This document shows positions 1 to 8,385 of a DNA stretch of 64,000 nt, one piece after another. The stretch comes from Conoideocrella luteorostrata (taxonomy: Eukaryota > Ascomycota > Sordariomycetes > Hypocreales > Clavicipitaceae). Positions within the stretch are counted from its first letter, which is position 1; the number at the start of each line of letters is the position of its first letter. Where the stretch lies: contig JASWJB010000025.1 of the NCBI GenBank assembly GCA_032433595.1, positions 1 to 64,000 of the forward strand, given 5' to 3'. A program made the position numbers and the translations under genes. Under the pieces are notes generated by a model that saw only the letters and a program-made list of their open reading frames with translations, made no database searches and had not been told where the DNA came from.

Positions 1-1387
1 ATCCAGATCAAGTTTTACGGCCGTATATTCTCAGCCACACTCCGCCATTCTTCTCACGGTGGAGGATCGCCATTGACAAATGCCTGCAACCGCGGAAAGA
101 AGAACAGAGGAGTGGGCACCGGCTCATGCAACAGACTTTACCTGAAGAGGTGTGATCATGATCATTGGATATTGTACCGCTCAAAGGGGCCATGACTGCT
201 GATGAATCACGAGGACGAAGTGTACCGTAGGGAAGTATATCTTGGAACCTAGCAGCGTTAGAATGGATTCGTTCGATATACCAATTTACGGCAAGAAAAT
301 TGCTGAACAGACAAGTTTTATAGGAGTGTGTAGTAAAGCGTGGTTGACGGCAATCAGCTAGATTTCGAGTGGAAACAAGTTTTACTTTGGGCAAGAGTCA
401 AGGTTTACGTCGACGGAGAGGGGGAATTCGTGAGGGGTTTTTATATCACTTCTCGCAGCGGGGTAGTAACGATAATAACAGTTGCTCCCATGTGTGACTA
501 GTGTGTGACGGAGCACTGCACTCCGTCCACTCCATTCACAGAGCAAAATTCGGTTAACATGATTTGATGTTGTCCCCATTCTTTGCGGGGCTCGCCACCA
601 GTATCCGGCCCTTGCGGTGAGGTTGTCACGTAGATTTGACGCAATAGATTATTTGGCTTTCTTTCAATTGGATGGCAGATTGTTTTGCTGTCTGGATTTG
701 TTGGGAACTTGATGCCGAGTTTCGCTTGCAACAGGTCCCGGGATCGTACAGTAGGGTAGCACGCAGCCATGGAGCTTGAGAGGGGGTTTGTCGTCGTTGG
801 CGAATCAAAATGGTCGTTTGCAGTGAGTTGGTGGCGTGTATTGTGGGTCTGATTCGAGGTGGCGGGGGGCTTACTCCGTACAGTGGTCCTCTCTCCATCT
901 TCACTTGGAGATATGCCAAGTATGACGGTACTTCTACGTTTGCAAAATCGGACTCGATTTGCAAAGGCTCCCAAAGGGTGGCTGACCAGTACCATTTCCT
1001 TGGAGGTACATTTTAATATGCAGAAGTCTCTGTACTCCGTATATAAGGAACATATGCGAAGTGCGCGGGGTGGCGAACTGGACTGAAGTTCATCGTAGTG
1101 CTCGCCATATAGATGCATGTGTTACCACTCTGTCCATACAACCAGCATTCAGTCGTATGAATCCAGCGTAATGTTAGGCGCGTACATTGCATGAACTAAT
1201 CGTAGAATAGGGCAATACGTCACATTTGAGTGTAACTAGCAGTCTTGAAATGAGTTTCTTGTGGGAACTCGTCTCGCCTTGGCTTGCTCGATGCATTGTG
1301 CCCCTCATGTGTCTATAATAACTACGTGACGTAGTTATGCAGTAACAATGGCAAGACATGAAAATAAACGAAAAGTGAGGCCACATC
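1..1387. other. spacer without recognisable gene
   Basis: No open frame here resembles a known protein. The longest one, on the minus strand at about 498-1118, has low-information composition and carries a copy of the dispersed TACTCCGTA motif inside it, so I treat it as chance. Motif copies sit near 872-880 and 1033-1041. The left end may hold the far end of a gene outside the window, but nothing shows it. Confidence 0.5.
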
Positions 1388-2164
1388 CTACGTCTCAGCA
1401 ACCTCTTGGACCGTCTTCACAAATCTCTCAGGATCATGCCCAAACCGGCCCAAGAACAGGCCGTCTAAGCCCGTCTTCAAGCGTTCATACAAGCCCGGTC
1501 CGGCGCTTCCACCATAAACAATCCTCGTAACTCCCTCTCTTGCCTTCACACAGTCGAGCTGCCGAATACCGGCGACCACCTCCAGCACATGCTCCTCGCC
1601 AGCAGGCTCACTCGCGCCAATCGCCCAGACGGGCTCATACGCCAGTGCGACTTCCGCCGTCGACGGCACTTCGGCTATGACAGCCTCAACCTGAACCCGG
1701 CACTCATCCACCGCGGCGCCGATGTCCCCCTTTGTCTGCTCCCCGACACATACTAGAGGGACCATGCCGTTCCTGCTCACCGCGGCAGCCTTCTTCGCCA
1801 CCGTCGCGTCCGTCTCACCAAAGAGCCGCCTGCGCTCCGCGTGACCGACCTCGACAATCTTGACGCCGGCTTGGCTCAAGACCGCGGGGCTTACTTCACC
1901 AGTGAAGGCACCGCTGTCCTCCCAATGGCAGTCCTGGGCGCCGATCCAGATGGGTACTTGTGCTTGCGAGGACTGTATGTGTTGGGCGGTCTCGCGGAGC
2001 GTCACGAAATCGGGGATGATGAATATGTCAACGTGTGAGAGCGACGAGGCGGTGCATTTGGCGAGATGCTCGAGGATTCCGGAAGTGACCTCGCGGTTGC
2101 GCGTTAATGAGAAGTACATTTTTGTTGACAGGCCGATCAGCCGGCGGTTTCTTGGTTCTGCCAT
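1388..2164 (-). CDS. triosephosphate-isomerase-like sugar-phosphate isomerase (probable L-erythrulose-phosphate isomerase)
   Basis: Intronless, 258 aa, TIM-barrel protein of the triosephosphate isomerase family. The catalytic set is present: Lys15 in STKMYF, His108 in VGHAERR, Glu177 in AYEPVWAIG, and the phosphate loop YGGSAG at about 218-222. It is not a standard glycolytic enzyme. The Asn normally two residues before the catalytic Lys is Ser13, and the usual late GGASL phosphate loop is replaced by LGRFGHD at 239-244. Similar changes occur in bacterial EryH/LerI-type isomerases, which interconvert L- and D-erythrulose phosphates. It lies about 700 bp from an RpiB isomerase on the same strand, with a dihydroxyacetone-kinase-family gene beyond. 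This is the trio used to turn L-erythrulose into D-erythrose 4-phosphate. The start is the first ATG that gives a TIM N terminus. Family membership is clear; the substrate is inferred from residues and neighbours. Confidence 0.9.
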   Translation of the reverse strand: MAEPRNRRLIGLSTKMYFSLTRNREVTSGILEHLAKCTASSLSHVDIFIIPDFVTLRETAQHIQSSQAQVPIWIGAQDCHWEDSGAFTGEVSPAVLSQAGVKIVEVGHAERRRLFGETDATVAKKAAAVSRNGMVPLVCVGEQTKGDIGAAVDECRVQVEAVIAEVPSTAEVALAYEPVWAIGASEPAGEEHVLEVVAGIRQLDCVKAREGVTRIVYGGSAGPGLYERLKTGLDGLFLGRFGHDPERFVKTVQEVAET

Positions 2165-2865
2165 GGTGACAGTGTATTTCTCTGTTTTGATGCAGTTGGC
2201 GATACAGCCTGTATGAAGGATGAACAACAATGATTACGAAGTGAGTTCTTAGGTCGGCCAAGACTGTTCGTATGTGTGTGCTTTCCTTCGCGAAACAACA
2301 CAAACGCAATACTTCGTAAATGAGATGAACTATGCAAGTTCTGCTGTCCACGAGACTAATTAGAGGCCCGGCGACGGGCTCAGTTGCGGGCCACAAGAGG
2401 TCCGGGGCCGGGGGAACCGGGGGGGGAGACACTGTGCTCTTTTCCACTTTGGGAAAACCGGCTGCCGGGAGGTCCCCAGCCAGTTCTTTTGTTTGACAGC
2501 CTAAATCTGGAACGGCCTCTGGAGTACGGAGGACCTAGGCAGTGCTGTCGCTTAGCGGCATGTAGGAACGAGATTCGACAGTCTTCCTGGACAAATATGG
2601 AGAAGTGCGCTGGTGGATTGGCGGACATCACTCCGAAGAGCGAGTTGGCGAAAGGAATGAAACATTACGCTGCGTCAAAAAGCAAATAGGGGATTCATCG
2701 AGGATTCAGGCTGAATAGTGAAGTTTGGCATTGTGATTATTGCTGTTGTAGACACGCGTTGTTCGCGTCGAAAGCTACCTCGCCCAATCCACACGATATC
2801 TCTTATTTTTACGTTTGCTTCATTTCTTTCAAGTCAATTGTCAACTGCGTAATCCAAATTACCAA
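2165..2865. promoter_or_regulatory. spacer upstream of the TIM-like gene
   Basis: About 700 bp between the TIM-like gene and the 3' end of the RpiB gene. It must contain the promoter of the TIM-like gene and the terminator of RpiB. A GGAGTACGGAGGA element at about 2521 belongs to the dispersed repeat family. No other open frame is convincing. Confidence 0.4.
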
Positions 2866-3404
2866 TCAAGCCTCCAAATTGCTAATCTCATCAACCTTCT
2901 TCGCACTCGCGCTGTTAACATCGAACTCATAGCCCAGCCACTCCTTGGCCAGTCTCCTGGCCAGCTCCAGCCCGACGACTCGCTCGCCCATACACAACAC
3001 CTGGGCGTTGTTGCTCAGCACGCTGCGCTCAACACTGAAGCTGTCGTGGGCAGTGACGGCCCGGATCCCCTTGATCTTGTTGGCGGCAATGGCGACGCCA
3101 AGACCGGTTCCGCAGATGAGCAGAGCTCGGTCGGCTTTGCCTTCTGCAACGAGGCGAGCGGCCGCGGCAGCTCGTAGCGGGTAGGCGGTCTTGTCAGAGG
3201 ACTCCTTGGATCCCACGTCGATGACTTCGGCCACGCGGCTGTCGGATTCGAAGTCTCGCTTGATGGCATCCTTATATGACACTCCGGCCTCCTGTTGTGG
3301 TTGTGATTGCAATTAGCACATTGCGGCGACCGCCTGGCATTGAGGTGTTGTGCGAGACGGGGACTTACATCACAGCCCATGGCGATTCTCCAAGTTGGTG
3401 ACAT
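2866..3404 (-). CDS. rpiB: RpiB-type sugar-phosphate isomerase (probable D-erythrulose-4-phosphate isomerase)
   Basis: Two exons, 3369-3404 and 2866-3291, joined over a 77-bp intron (GTAAGT...CAACAG, branch GCTAAT), giving 153 aa, the usual RpiB/LacAB length. The first exon supplies [12 protein letters not shown], which completes the family's opening strand; without it the protein lacks its substrate loop. Cys72 in LICGTGLG is the expected catalytic base. AHDSFSVER at 93-101 and SNNAQVL at 105-111 are the other family signatures. The canonical His of the bacterial GSDHAG motif is Glu13 here. Such enzymes isomerise ribulose/ribose 5-phosphate or, in erythritol pathways, D-erythrulose 4-phosphate to D-erythrose 4-phosphate. 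It is divergent from the dihydroxyacetone-kinase-family gene over 880 bp and in line with the TIM-like gene. Two ATGs further upstream in frame were not used because they only lengthen the tail before the first strand. Confidence 0.88.
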
Positions 3405-4283
3405 TGTGACTGATGTGATGGACGCGGATTGTTGACGATTCACTGCAATAAACGTGTTCGAGGGGGGGGACTAGAAGAAAAGCGAACGAGGAGATGATTT
3501 TTGCAAAATGAAGGACAGTCACGGTGTCAAAGAAAGCTCAAATTGTAGGAAAAGAAATCCGAGTCTCCAACTCCAGGAAGCCGCCACCCAAAACCGCACC
3601 GATCCGGCATCGCACTCTCTTCTCATCGATTCCCTGTACTCCGTAGAGGCAGGTGAATGGAACCTCCGAACAGAGCCCCCTCAGCTAGCCTAGCTCCGTC
3701 AAAATTTAGCATTCTGACATGGCAGCATGGGCCAGACAGCTGTATCCTCTGTGCCTCCCAACCCCCCTAGGTGGACTCTCGCCCGTCAACAGCCTGTGTT
3801 GCCGTACACACAACTACAACGTGGGGTGCGCAAGGCGGATTCCCAATCTAGGAAATCCGATCGCTCCAGGTCTGGAGGGGCCAGACGGAACTTTGATGTC
3901 ATGAGGAGCCAGCAATTGAGGGGCAAAATATGCGGGGACCTTGTAGAGACATATCGCCGAATCTAGATTGTTTGCGGGAGCTATGCACCATACGGGCTGA
4001 AAACATGATAGGTATTGACCCTGTGCAGGACTGTAGCTGTATGTAAAGCAGGATAGTGGGATTCGGCGTGAAAGCCGTCCTGGGCAGTGCCACCATGCGA
4101 GGTCGTCGGAGTCGCTCTGTCCAATACCCCAAGCAGCCAAGCTACCAGGTGCGGGAGAGCTCTGCTGGATCCCAATTCCTATTTTTGCTTGGCCTTCTCC
4201 CTTGAAATTTCACAGTTCCGGCTCTTTTCACTTCGCCTTGGGTGCTTTCGCATCAACCACTTCTCCCGTCGAAAGCAGTGACA
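3405..4283. promoter_or_regulatory. shared divergent promoter region of rpiB-type and DAK-type genes
   Basis: 880 bp separate the divergent start codons of the RpiB and dihydroxyacetone-kinase-family genes, so one region probably drives both. A full TACTCCGTA motif lies at 3637-3645. A pyrimidine-rich tract directly before the kinase ATG, with cttttca and cttcgcc, looks like a fungal transcription-start region. I could not assign a binding site for a specific regulator. Confidence 0.5.
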
Positions 4284-6053
4284 ATGTCGAAACGCCATCT
4301 TTTCAACTCGCCTGACGGCCTGGTCAACAAGGCTCTCAGAGGAATCATTACCTACAATCCCAGCCTGAGCTTGGATGAAGCCAACCGAGTCGTCTACGAC
4401 ACCACCTACGACAAGAACAAAGTCAGCATCATCAGCGGCGGCGGGTCAGGCCACGAGCCAGCATGGACTGGCTACGTCGGCAGCAACATGCTCACGGCGT
4501 CCGTTCAGGGAGACATCTTTGCCAGTCCCAGCACCAAGCAGATTCTCGCCGGGGTTGAATCTGTGCCCAGTGACAAGGGTACGATCCTGGTCATTACCAA
4601 CTACACGGGCGACTGCCTGCACTTTGGCCTGGCAAATGAAAAGGCCAATGCTCGCGGACATAACTGCCGCATGATTATTTGCGGCGATGACGTCTCCGTA
4701 GGCAAAAAGGGCAGCATGGTCGGCCGACGCGGTCTGGCTGGCCAGATTGGTGTTCTCAAAGTCATGGGCGGTGCTGCCGGCGCCGGCGGATCTCTCGACG
4801 ACGTCTACGACCTAGGCGTTGCCTTTTCTCAGCAGATAGTTTCAATTGCTGCGACCTTGGACCACTGCCATGTGCCAGGCCGGACGGAGCACGGTATGCT
4901 GAATGATGATGAGGTCGAACTCGGAACAGGCCCTCACAACGAGCCGGGCTACAAGAAGCTGTCTCCGGCACCGTCTCCCCCGGAGCTGATCAAGCAGGTC
5001 TTGACGCACTGCCTGGACGAGAACGACCCTCTGCGCGGCTACGTGAAGTTCGCTCCTGGCGATGAAACCATTCTGCTCGTCAGCAATTTTGGCGGTATGT
5101 CGCATCTTGAGATGGGCGCCCTGGTCGACGAACTGCTCCAGCAGCTCGACCAGGACTGGAAGATCCAGCCCGTCCGCGTTTGCGCTGGCTTCCTCGAAAC
5201 CTCCCTCAATGCTCCTGCCTTCTCCGTCTCCGTCATCAACATCACCGCTGCCGCAAGGAACTGCAAGTACTCCGTCGAGGACATCAAGGCTTTCTTCGAC
5301 GTCAAAACCGACACCTTCTGGGAGTCCATGGCAGGTTCCCAGACGAAGCGACGCAGCCGCAAGGACCAGCTTGTTCAGGCTCCCAAGGATGAGCCCAAGA
5401 CTGTCGATGACAAGCGTGACTTGAAGATAGACCCTACCGTCCTCGAGGCCATGCTTCGTAACGCATGCACACAGCTCGTGGAGGCCGAGCCCGACTTGAC
5501 CAAGTGGGACACAGTTATGGGAGATGGTGATTGCGGCGAAACCCTCAAGACCGGAGCAACCAGCCTCCTTGCTGCGCTTGATCAGGGCCTTACCAAGTCC
5601 GGCTCAGTTGTCAAGGTCCTGTTGGAACTTGAAGAGATTGTCGAAAGCAAGATGGGCGGCACCCTCGGTGGCATCCTGGGCATTTTCTTCGTGTCCCTGC
5701 GAAACGCTGTCGAATCCAACATCGCCATTGCCGGCAACGAGGGTCCTGTTGCTCTCTGGGCAAAGGCACTTTCCACAGCCCTCGCTAGTCTTCGAAGATA
5801 CACGCCTGCGAAGATTGGAGATCGCACTGTCATGGATACCTTGATCCCGTTCGCCGATGTCTTGAGCAGGTCCGGCTTCAACGAAGGTGTTCAGGCTGCC
5901 GTAGACGGAGCCGAAGCTACCAAGACGATGACGCCTAAGCTGGGCAGAGCAACCTATGTTGGTGCGGGATCGGATTCTAAAGAACTGCCTCCTGATCCAG
6001 GTGCTTGGGGAGCAATGGTTGCTATTCGAGGACTGCAGAGCGCATGGAAATAA
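4284..6053 (+). CDS. DAK1: dihydroxyacetone-kinase-family kinase (probable erythrulose/dihydroxyacetone kinase)
   Basis: Intronless, 589 aa, the full length of a single-chain ATP-dependent DAK. The DhaK-like domain (about 1-345) has GGGSGHEP at 52-59 and the His that binds the substrate carbonyl covalently, His218 in GTGPHNEPG. After a charged linker (about 352-382), the DhaL domain (about 385-589) has the Mg-ATP aspartates in MGDGDCGE (412-419), the loop MGGTLGG (456-462), GDRTVMD (511-517) and a terminal DPGAW. Family members phosphorylate dihydroxyacetone, glyceraldehyde or, as in Yarrowia Eyk1 and bacterial LerK/DerK, erythrulose. Lying next to TIM-like and RpiB-like isomerases favours erythrulose. 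Plain dihydroxyacetone detoxification remains possible. The upstream in-frame ATG at 4242 was rejected because family proteins start close to the KHLFN-like segment. Confidence 0.93.
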   Translation: MSKRHLFNSPDGLVNKALRGIITYNPSLSLDEANRVVYDTTYDKNKVSIISGGGSGHEPAWTGYVGSNMLTASVQGDIFASPSTKQILAGVESVPSDKGTILVITNYTGDCLHFGLANEKANARGHNCRMIICGDDVSVGKKGSMVGRRGLAGQIGVLKVMGGAAGAGGSLDDVYDLGVAFSQQIVSIAATLDHCHVPGRTEHGMLNDDEVELGTGPHNEPGYKKLSPAPSPPELIKQVLTHCLDENDPLRGYVKFAPGDETILLVSNFGGMSHLEMGALVDELLQQLDQDWKIQPVRVCAGFLETSLNAPAFSVSVINITAAARNCKYSVEDIKAFFDVKTDTFWESMAGSQTKRRSRKDQLVQAPKDEPKTVDDKRDLKIDPTVLEAMLRNACTQLVEAEPDLTKWDTVMGDGDCGETLKTGATSLLAALDQGLTKSGSVVKVLLELEEIVESKMGGTLGGILGIFFVSLRNAVESNIAIAGNEGPVALWAKALSTALASLRRYTPAKIGDRTVMDTLIPFADVLSRSGFNEGVQAAVDGAEATKTMTPKLGRATYVGAGSDSKELPPDPGAWGAMVAIRGLQSAWK

Positions 6054-6377
6054 AATAAAATACAATTGCATGCGGGTGACAGGGATAGTGTAGGAAAATA
6101 GCGTTTAATGTATATTTCTTATTTAATCACATCTCAACATAGCACAACCTTGAGGACACAGCCCTATAGGATTCATCAACGTTTGGTGTTGGTGGAGTTA
6201 GAGTTCACGAAAAACCTCTCCGCTCTGTGCGAGGCTTCAAGCGGGGTTTGAAAGCCCTTCCCGCATTGTGCCAACCCCCTATTGCAGCCTCACTTTTGTT
6301 ATCTTCAATCCTACCCTCTGTTACGGTTAATCCCTCACCTGAACCTTTTGTCCTACATCGACCGGTCCAAGACCACC
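6054..6377. other. short spacer between kinase-family genes
   Basis: 324 bp between the DAK stop codon and the next ATG on the same strand. It contains AT-rich 3'-end sequence after the DAK gene and a pyrimidine-rich stretch (cctaccctctgttacgg) before the next start. No gene seen. Confidence 0.4.
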
Positions 6378-7265
6378 ATGCCCGCACCTCGCCCGTCTGA
6401 TCAGGCCTTGTCTGCCTTTCGCGTCCAGCACGACCTGGTTCCGCTCGACGGGGGCAGGTCTCTATGTTATCTCGCCGGTGACGTTGTCCTGAAACCATCC
6501 GACGAGGACGAAGAGTCACAATGGATTGCAGCCATGGTGGATAGGTACTTCCAAGGAGAGCCTGCCTCAGAGTACACGCTTGCCAGACCCATACCCACCG
6601 TCCAAGACGCTGAGTCATTTGTATTCGACGGCTGGACGGCATCATCTCTTCTCCCGGGACGAGATGGAGCCCGAGGCCACTTCAAGGAAAGCCTGCGTGT
6701 CAGTCAGGCTTTTCACAGGGACTTGCAAAAGCTGGCCCCAATCAAGCCCGCGTTCTTGGACAAACGAACGAACCGCTGGTCCGAGGCCGATCGAGTCACC
6801 TGGGGCGAGAAGCAACTATCAGATGTTGCCAAGATCAATGATGAAATATCGGCATTCTATGCTGAGCCTCTGTGCGAGCTCAAAGCCATGATGGGGCCTC
6901 TGCCCGCACATGTCTCGTCCCAGCTGATCCACGCGGATATGGCCGGGAACATCCTCTGGGTTGACGACGGCAAGACGCCGCCGGGCATTATCGACTTGTC
7001 TTTCCATTGGCGACCGTTTGCCTACCCAGAGGCCATAATAGTGGCGGACGGAATGGCCTGGCACGGCCAGGGTCGCGAGCTGATAGAGTTCTACGGAACA
7101 GACGAGGTCAAGCTCCAGCTGCTGGTTCGAGCATTGTATTGGCGGTGTTTGACGCTCACTATCGATCCGATTATAGAATGGGTTCGACAACACGCTCCTA
7201 GGTCGGATTACCATGGCGCGGCTAGGTTGCTGAGAGAGATTCTCAATGAAAGACAAAATGGTTAA
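6378..7265 (+). CDS. APH-fold kinase-like protein of actinobacterial type
   Basis: Intronless, 295 aa. The C-terminal half carries the aminoglycoside/choline-kinase-type active site: His185-x-Asp187-x3-Asn191 in IHADMAGN, then a metal-binding Asp206 in GIIDLS. The following segment, with WRPFAYPEA and then ADGMAW, closely recalls the actinobacterial family described as TIGR02569, whose function is unknown. There is no signal peptide or membrane segment, so it should be cytosolic. It follows the DAK-family gene on the same strand after 324 bp, and might act on a metabolite of that pathway. That is only a guess from position. An in-frame ATG at 6282 exists; 6378 has the better context (ACCATGC) and drops an odd hydrophobic leader. 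The lack of introns and the bacterial resemblance suggest lateral transfer. Confidence 0.8.
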   Translation: MPAPRPSDQALSAFRVQHDLVPLDGGRSLCYLAGDVVLKPSDEDEESQWIAAMVDRYFQGEPASEYTLARPIPTVQDAESFVFDGWTASSLLPGRDGARGHFKESLRVSQAFHRDLQKLAPIKPAFLDKRTNRWSEADRVTWGEKQLSDVAKINDEISAFYAEPLCELKAMMGPLPAHVSSQLIHADMAGNILWVDDGKTPPGIIDLSFHWRPFAYPEAIIVADGMAWHGQGRELIEFYGTDEVKLQLLVRALYWRCLTLTIDPIIEWVRQHAPRSDYHGAARLLREILNERQNG

Positions 7266-7404
7266 ATAAATAGCTAGTTGGACCTAAGCGAGGGCATTCA
7301 ACTTCAGGGTAGTTAACAACGTGCAGATCATCGAACGATTGTCCCAAACCGCCCTGATCGAGACACTCCCGTGACATTCTCCAGCATCAAATGTATCTGA
7401 GAAC

Positions 7405-8385
7405 CTAAGCATCATTCCCATCCCACCATTTGAGGACCCTCAGCGCTCGTAGTGTAATCCAAGGAGATGGCTTTCCCACACCGTCATCAACCCGAAACCA
7501 GCTTCGGCCTTTCACTTCCCATTCGGCCACCCAAGTCCCATCGTCATCGCGTCTCTTCGATCGAACATGCTCAATAGCCTCTTTCAATCGCGCATCAGGC
7601 TTCTCCCCAGTTACCTTGGACGCGTCACGGAAATAATCCAGAGCGCGAAGTATGTCGTAGCGCCACCGGGGTGGATAGAGCAGGCGAAGAAAGTCCTTGT
7701 CCGCCGGTTCGCCCGTCGAAAGCCGTTTGAACAAGTGCCTCTTGAGAAGGTATTCCTCGGCGGACTTGCGTGCTGCCTTGGTTTCCGGTGTTCCGCCGGT
7801 TGCTTTCTCGTACTCGAGAAACCCTTCGAGAACGTTGATGGTCGTGGCGAACGAGGAGCGAACAGAGCCGTTGGCTCGCTCGCAGTTCCACGCCCCGTCT
7901 TCGAGGCGCTCGTTTAGAAGACGCTGCACGATACCAGATACGTCGATGCCGAAGTAGACGCCGTTGGCGATGGTTTGTCCATTGATGCATTCTTCAACCT
8001 CGCCCTCCCAGAACGGCTGATTGCCCTCATCCCACTTGGCGTTCGCCCCGATCAGTTCCACGGATCTCTTTGCTCTCTCGGACGACGGATCGAGACCAAA
8101 TGCTCGGAGCTGGCAGAGGGAAGGGTAGGTGGCTGTCCATGGCTGGGCTGTTTGCCATTCTTCTTTCGTGGTGTCGGGTGGGACGAAGCATCCTGCAGCC
8201 CATCGTCCATCTTCGTCCTGGTGAGAGAGAAGCTCCTTGCCCCATCCTTCGTGCTCGACCTTGCGCTGCTCAGCGCGCCATTCATCCTCTGGCGCATCGA
8301 GAAGGTCGCGCATCACCTGCCAGCGGATAGAGGCATCTGACTTGAGAAGCCAGTCAATTGCAGACTTGTCGTCGGAGGAAGACAT
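7405..8385 (-). CDS. alpha-alpha toroid (terpenoid-cyclase/prenyltransferase-fold) protein
   Basis: Intronless, 326 aa. The chain is a series of helical repeats with QDEDGRWA (about 55-62), LEDGAWNC (about 153-160) and DDDGTWVAEW (near 285). These are the QW-like repeats of squalene-cyclase/prenyltransferase-fold proteins. It opens with IDWLL, IRWQVMRDLL and EGWG, a pattern I associate with bacterial, mainly actinobacterial, hypothetical proteins. It lacks the DxDD or DCTAE acid motifs of real squalene/hopene cyclases, so cyclase activity should not be assumed. It is also only half the length of a cyclase. No signal peptide. The first ATG of the track lies 105 bp upstream in a Lys/Thr-rich stretch; the chosen ATG follows AT-rich leader sequence. 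It is convergent with the APH-like gene, 139 bp apart. Confidence 0.78.
   Translation of the reverse strand: MSSSDDKSAIDWLLKSDASIRWQVMRDLLDAPEDEWRAEQRKVEHEGWGKELLSHQDEDGRWAAGCFVPPDTTKEEWQTAQPWTATYPSLCQLRAFGLDPSSERAKRSVELIGANAKWDEGNQPFWEGEVEECINGQTIANGVYFGIDVSGIVQRLLNERLEDGAWNCERANGSVRSSFATTINVLEGFLEYEKATGGTPETKAARKSAEEYLLKRHLFKRLSTGEPADKDFLRLLYPPRWRYDILRALDYFRDASKVTGEKPDARLKEAIEHVRSKRRDDDGTWVAEWEVKGRSWFRVDDGVGKPSPWITLRALRVLKWWDGNDA

Noticed and set aside
498..1118. Minus-strand 206-residue open frame
   Set aside because: No recognisable domain, contains a copy of the dispersed motif, and composition looks random.
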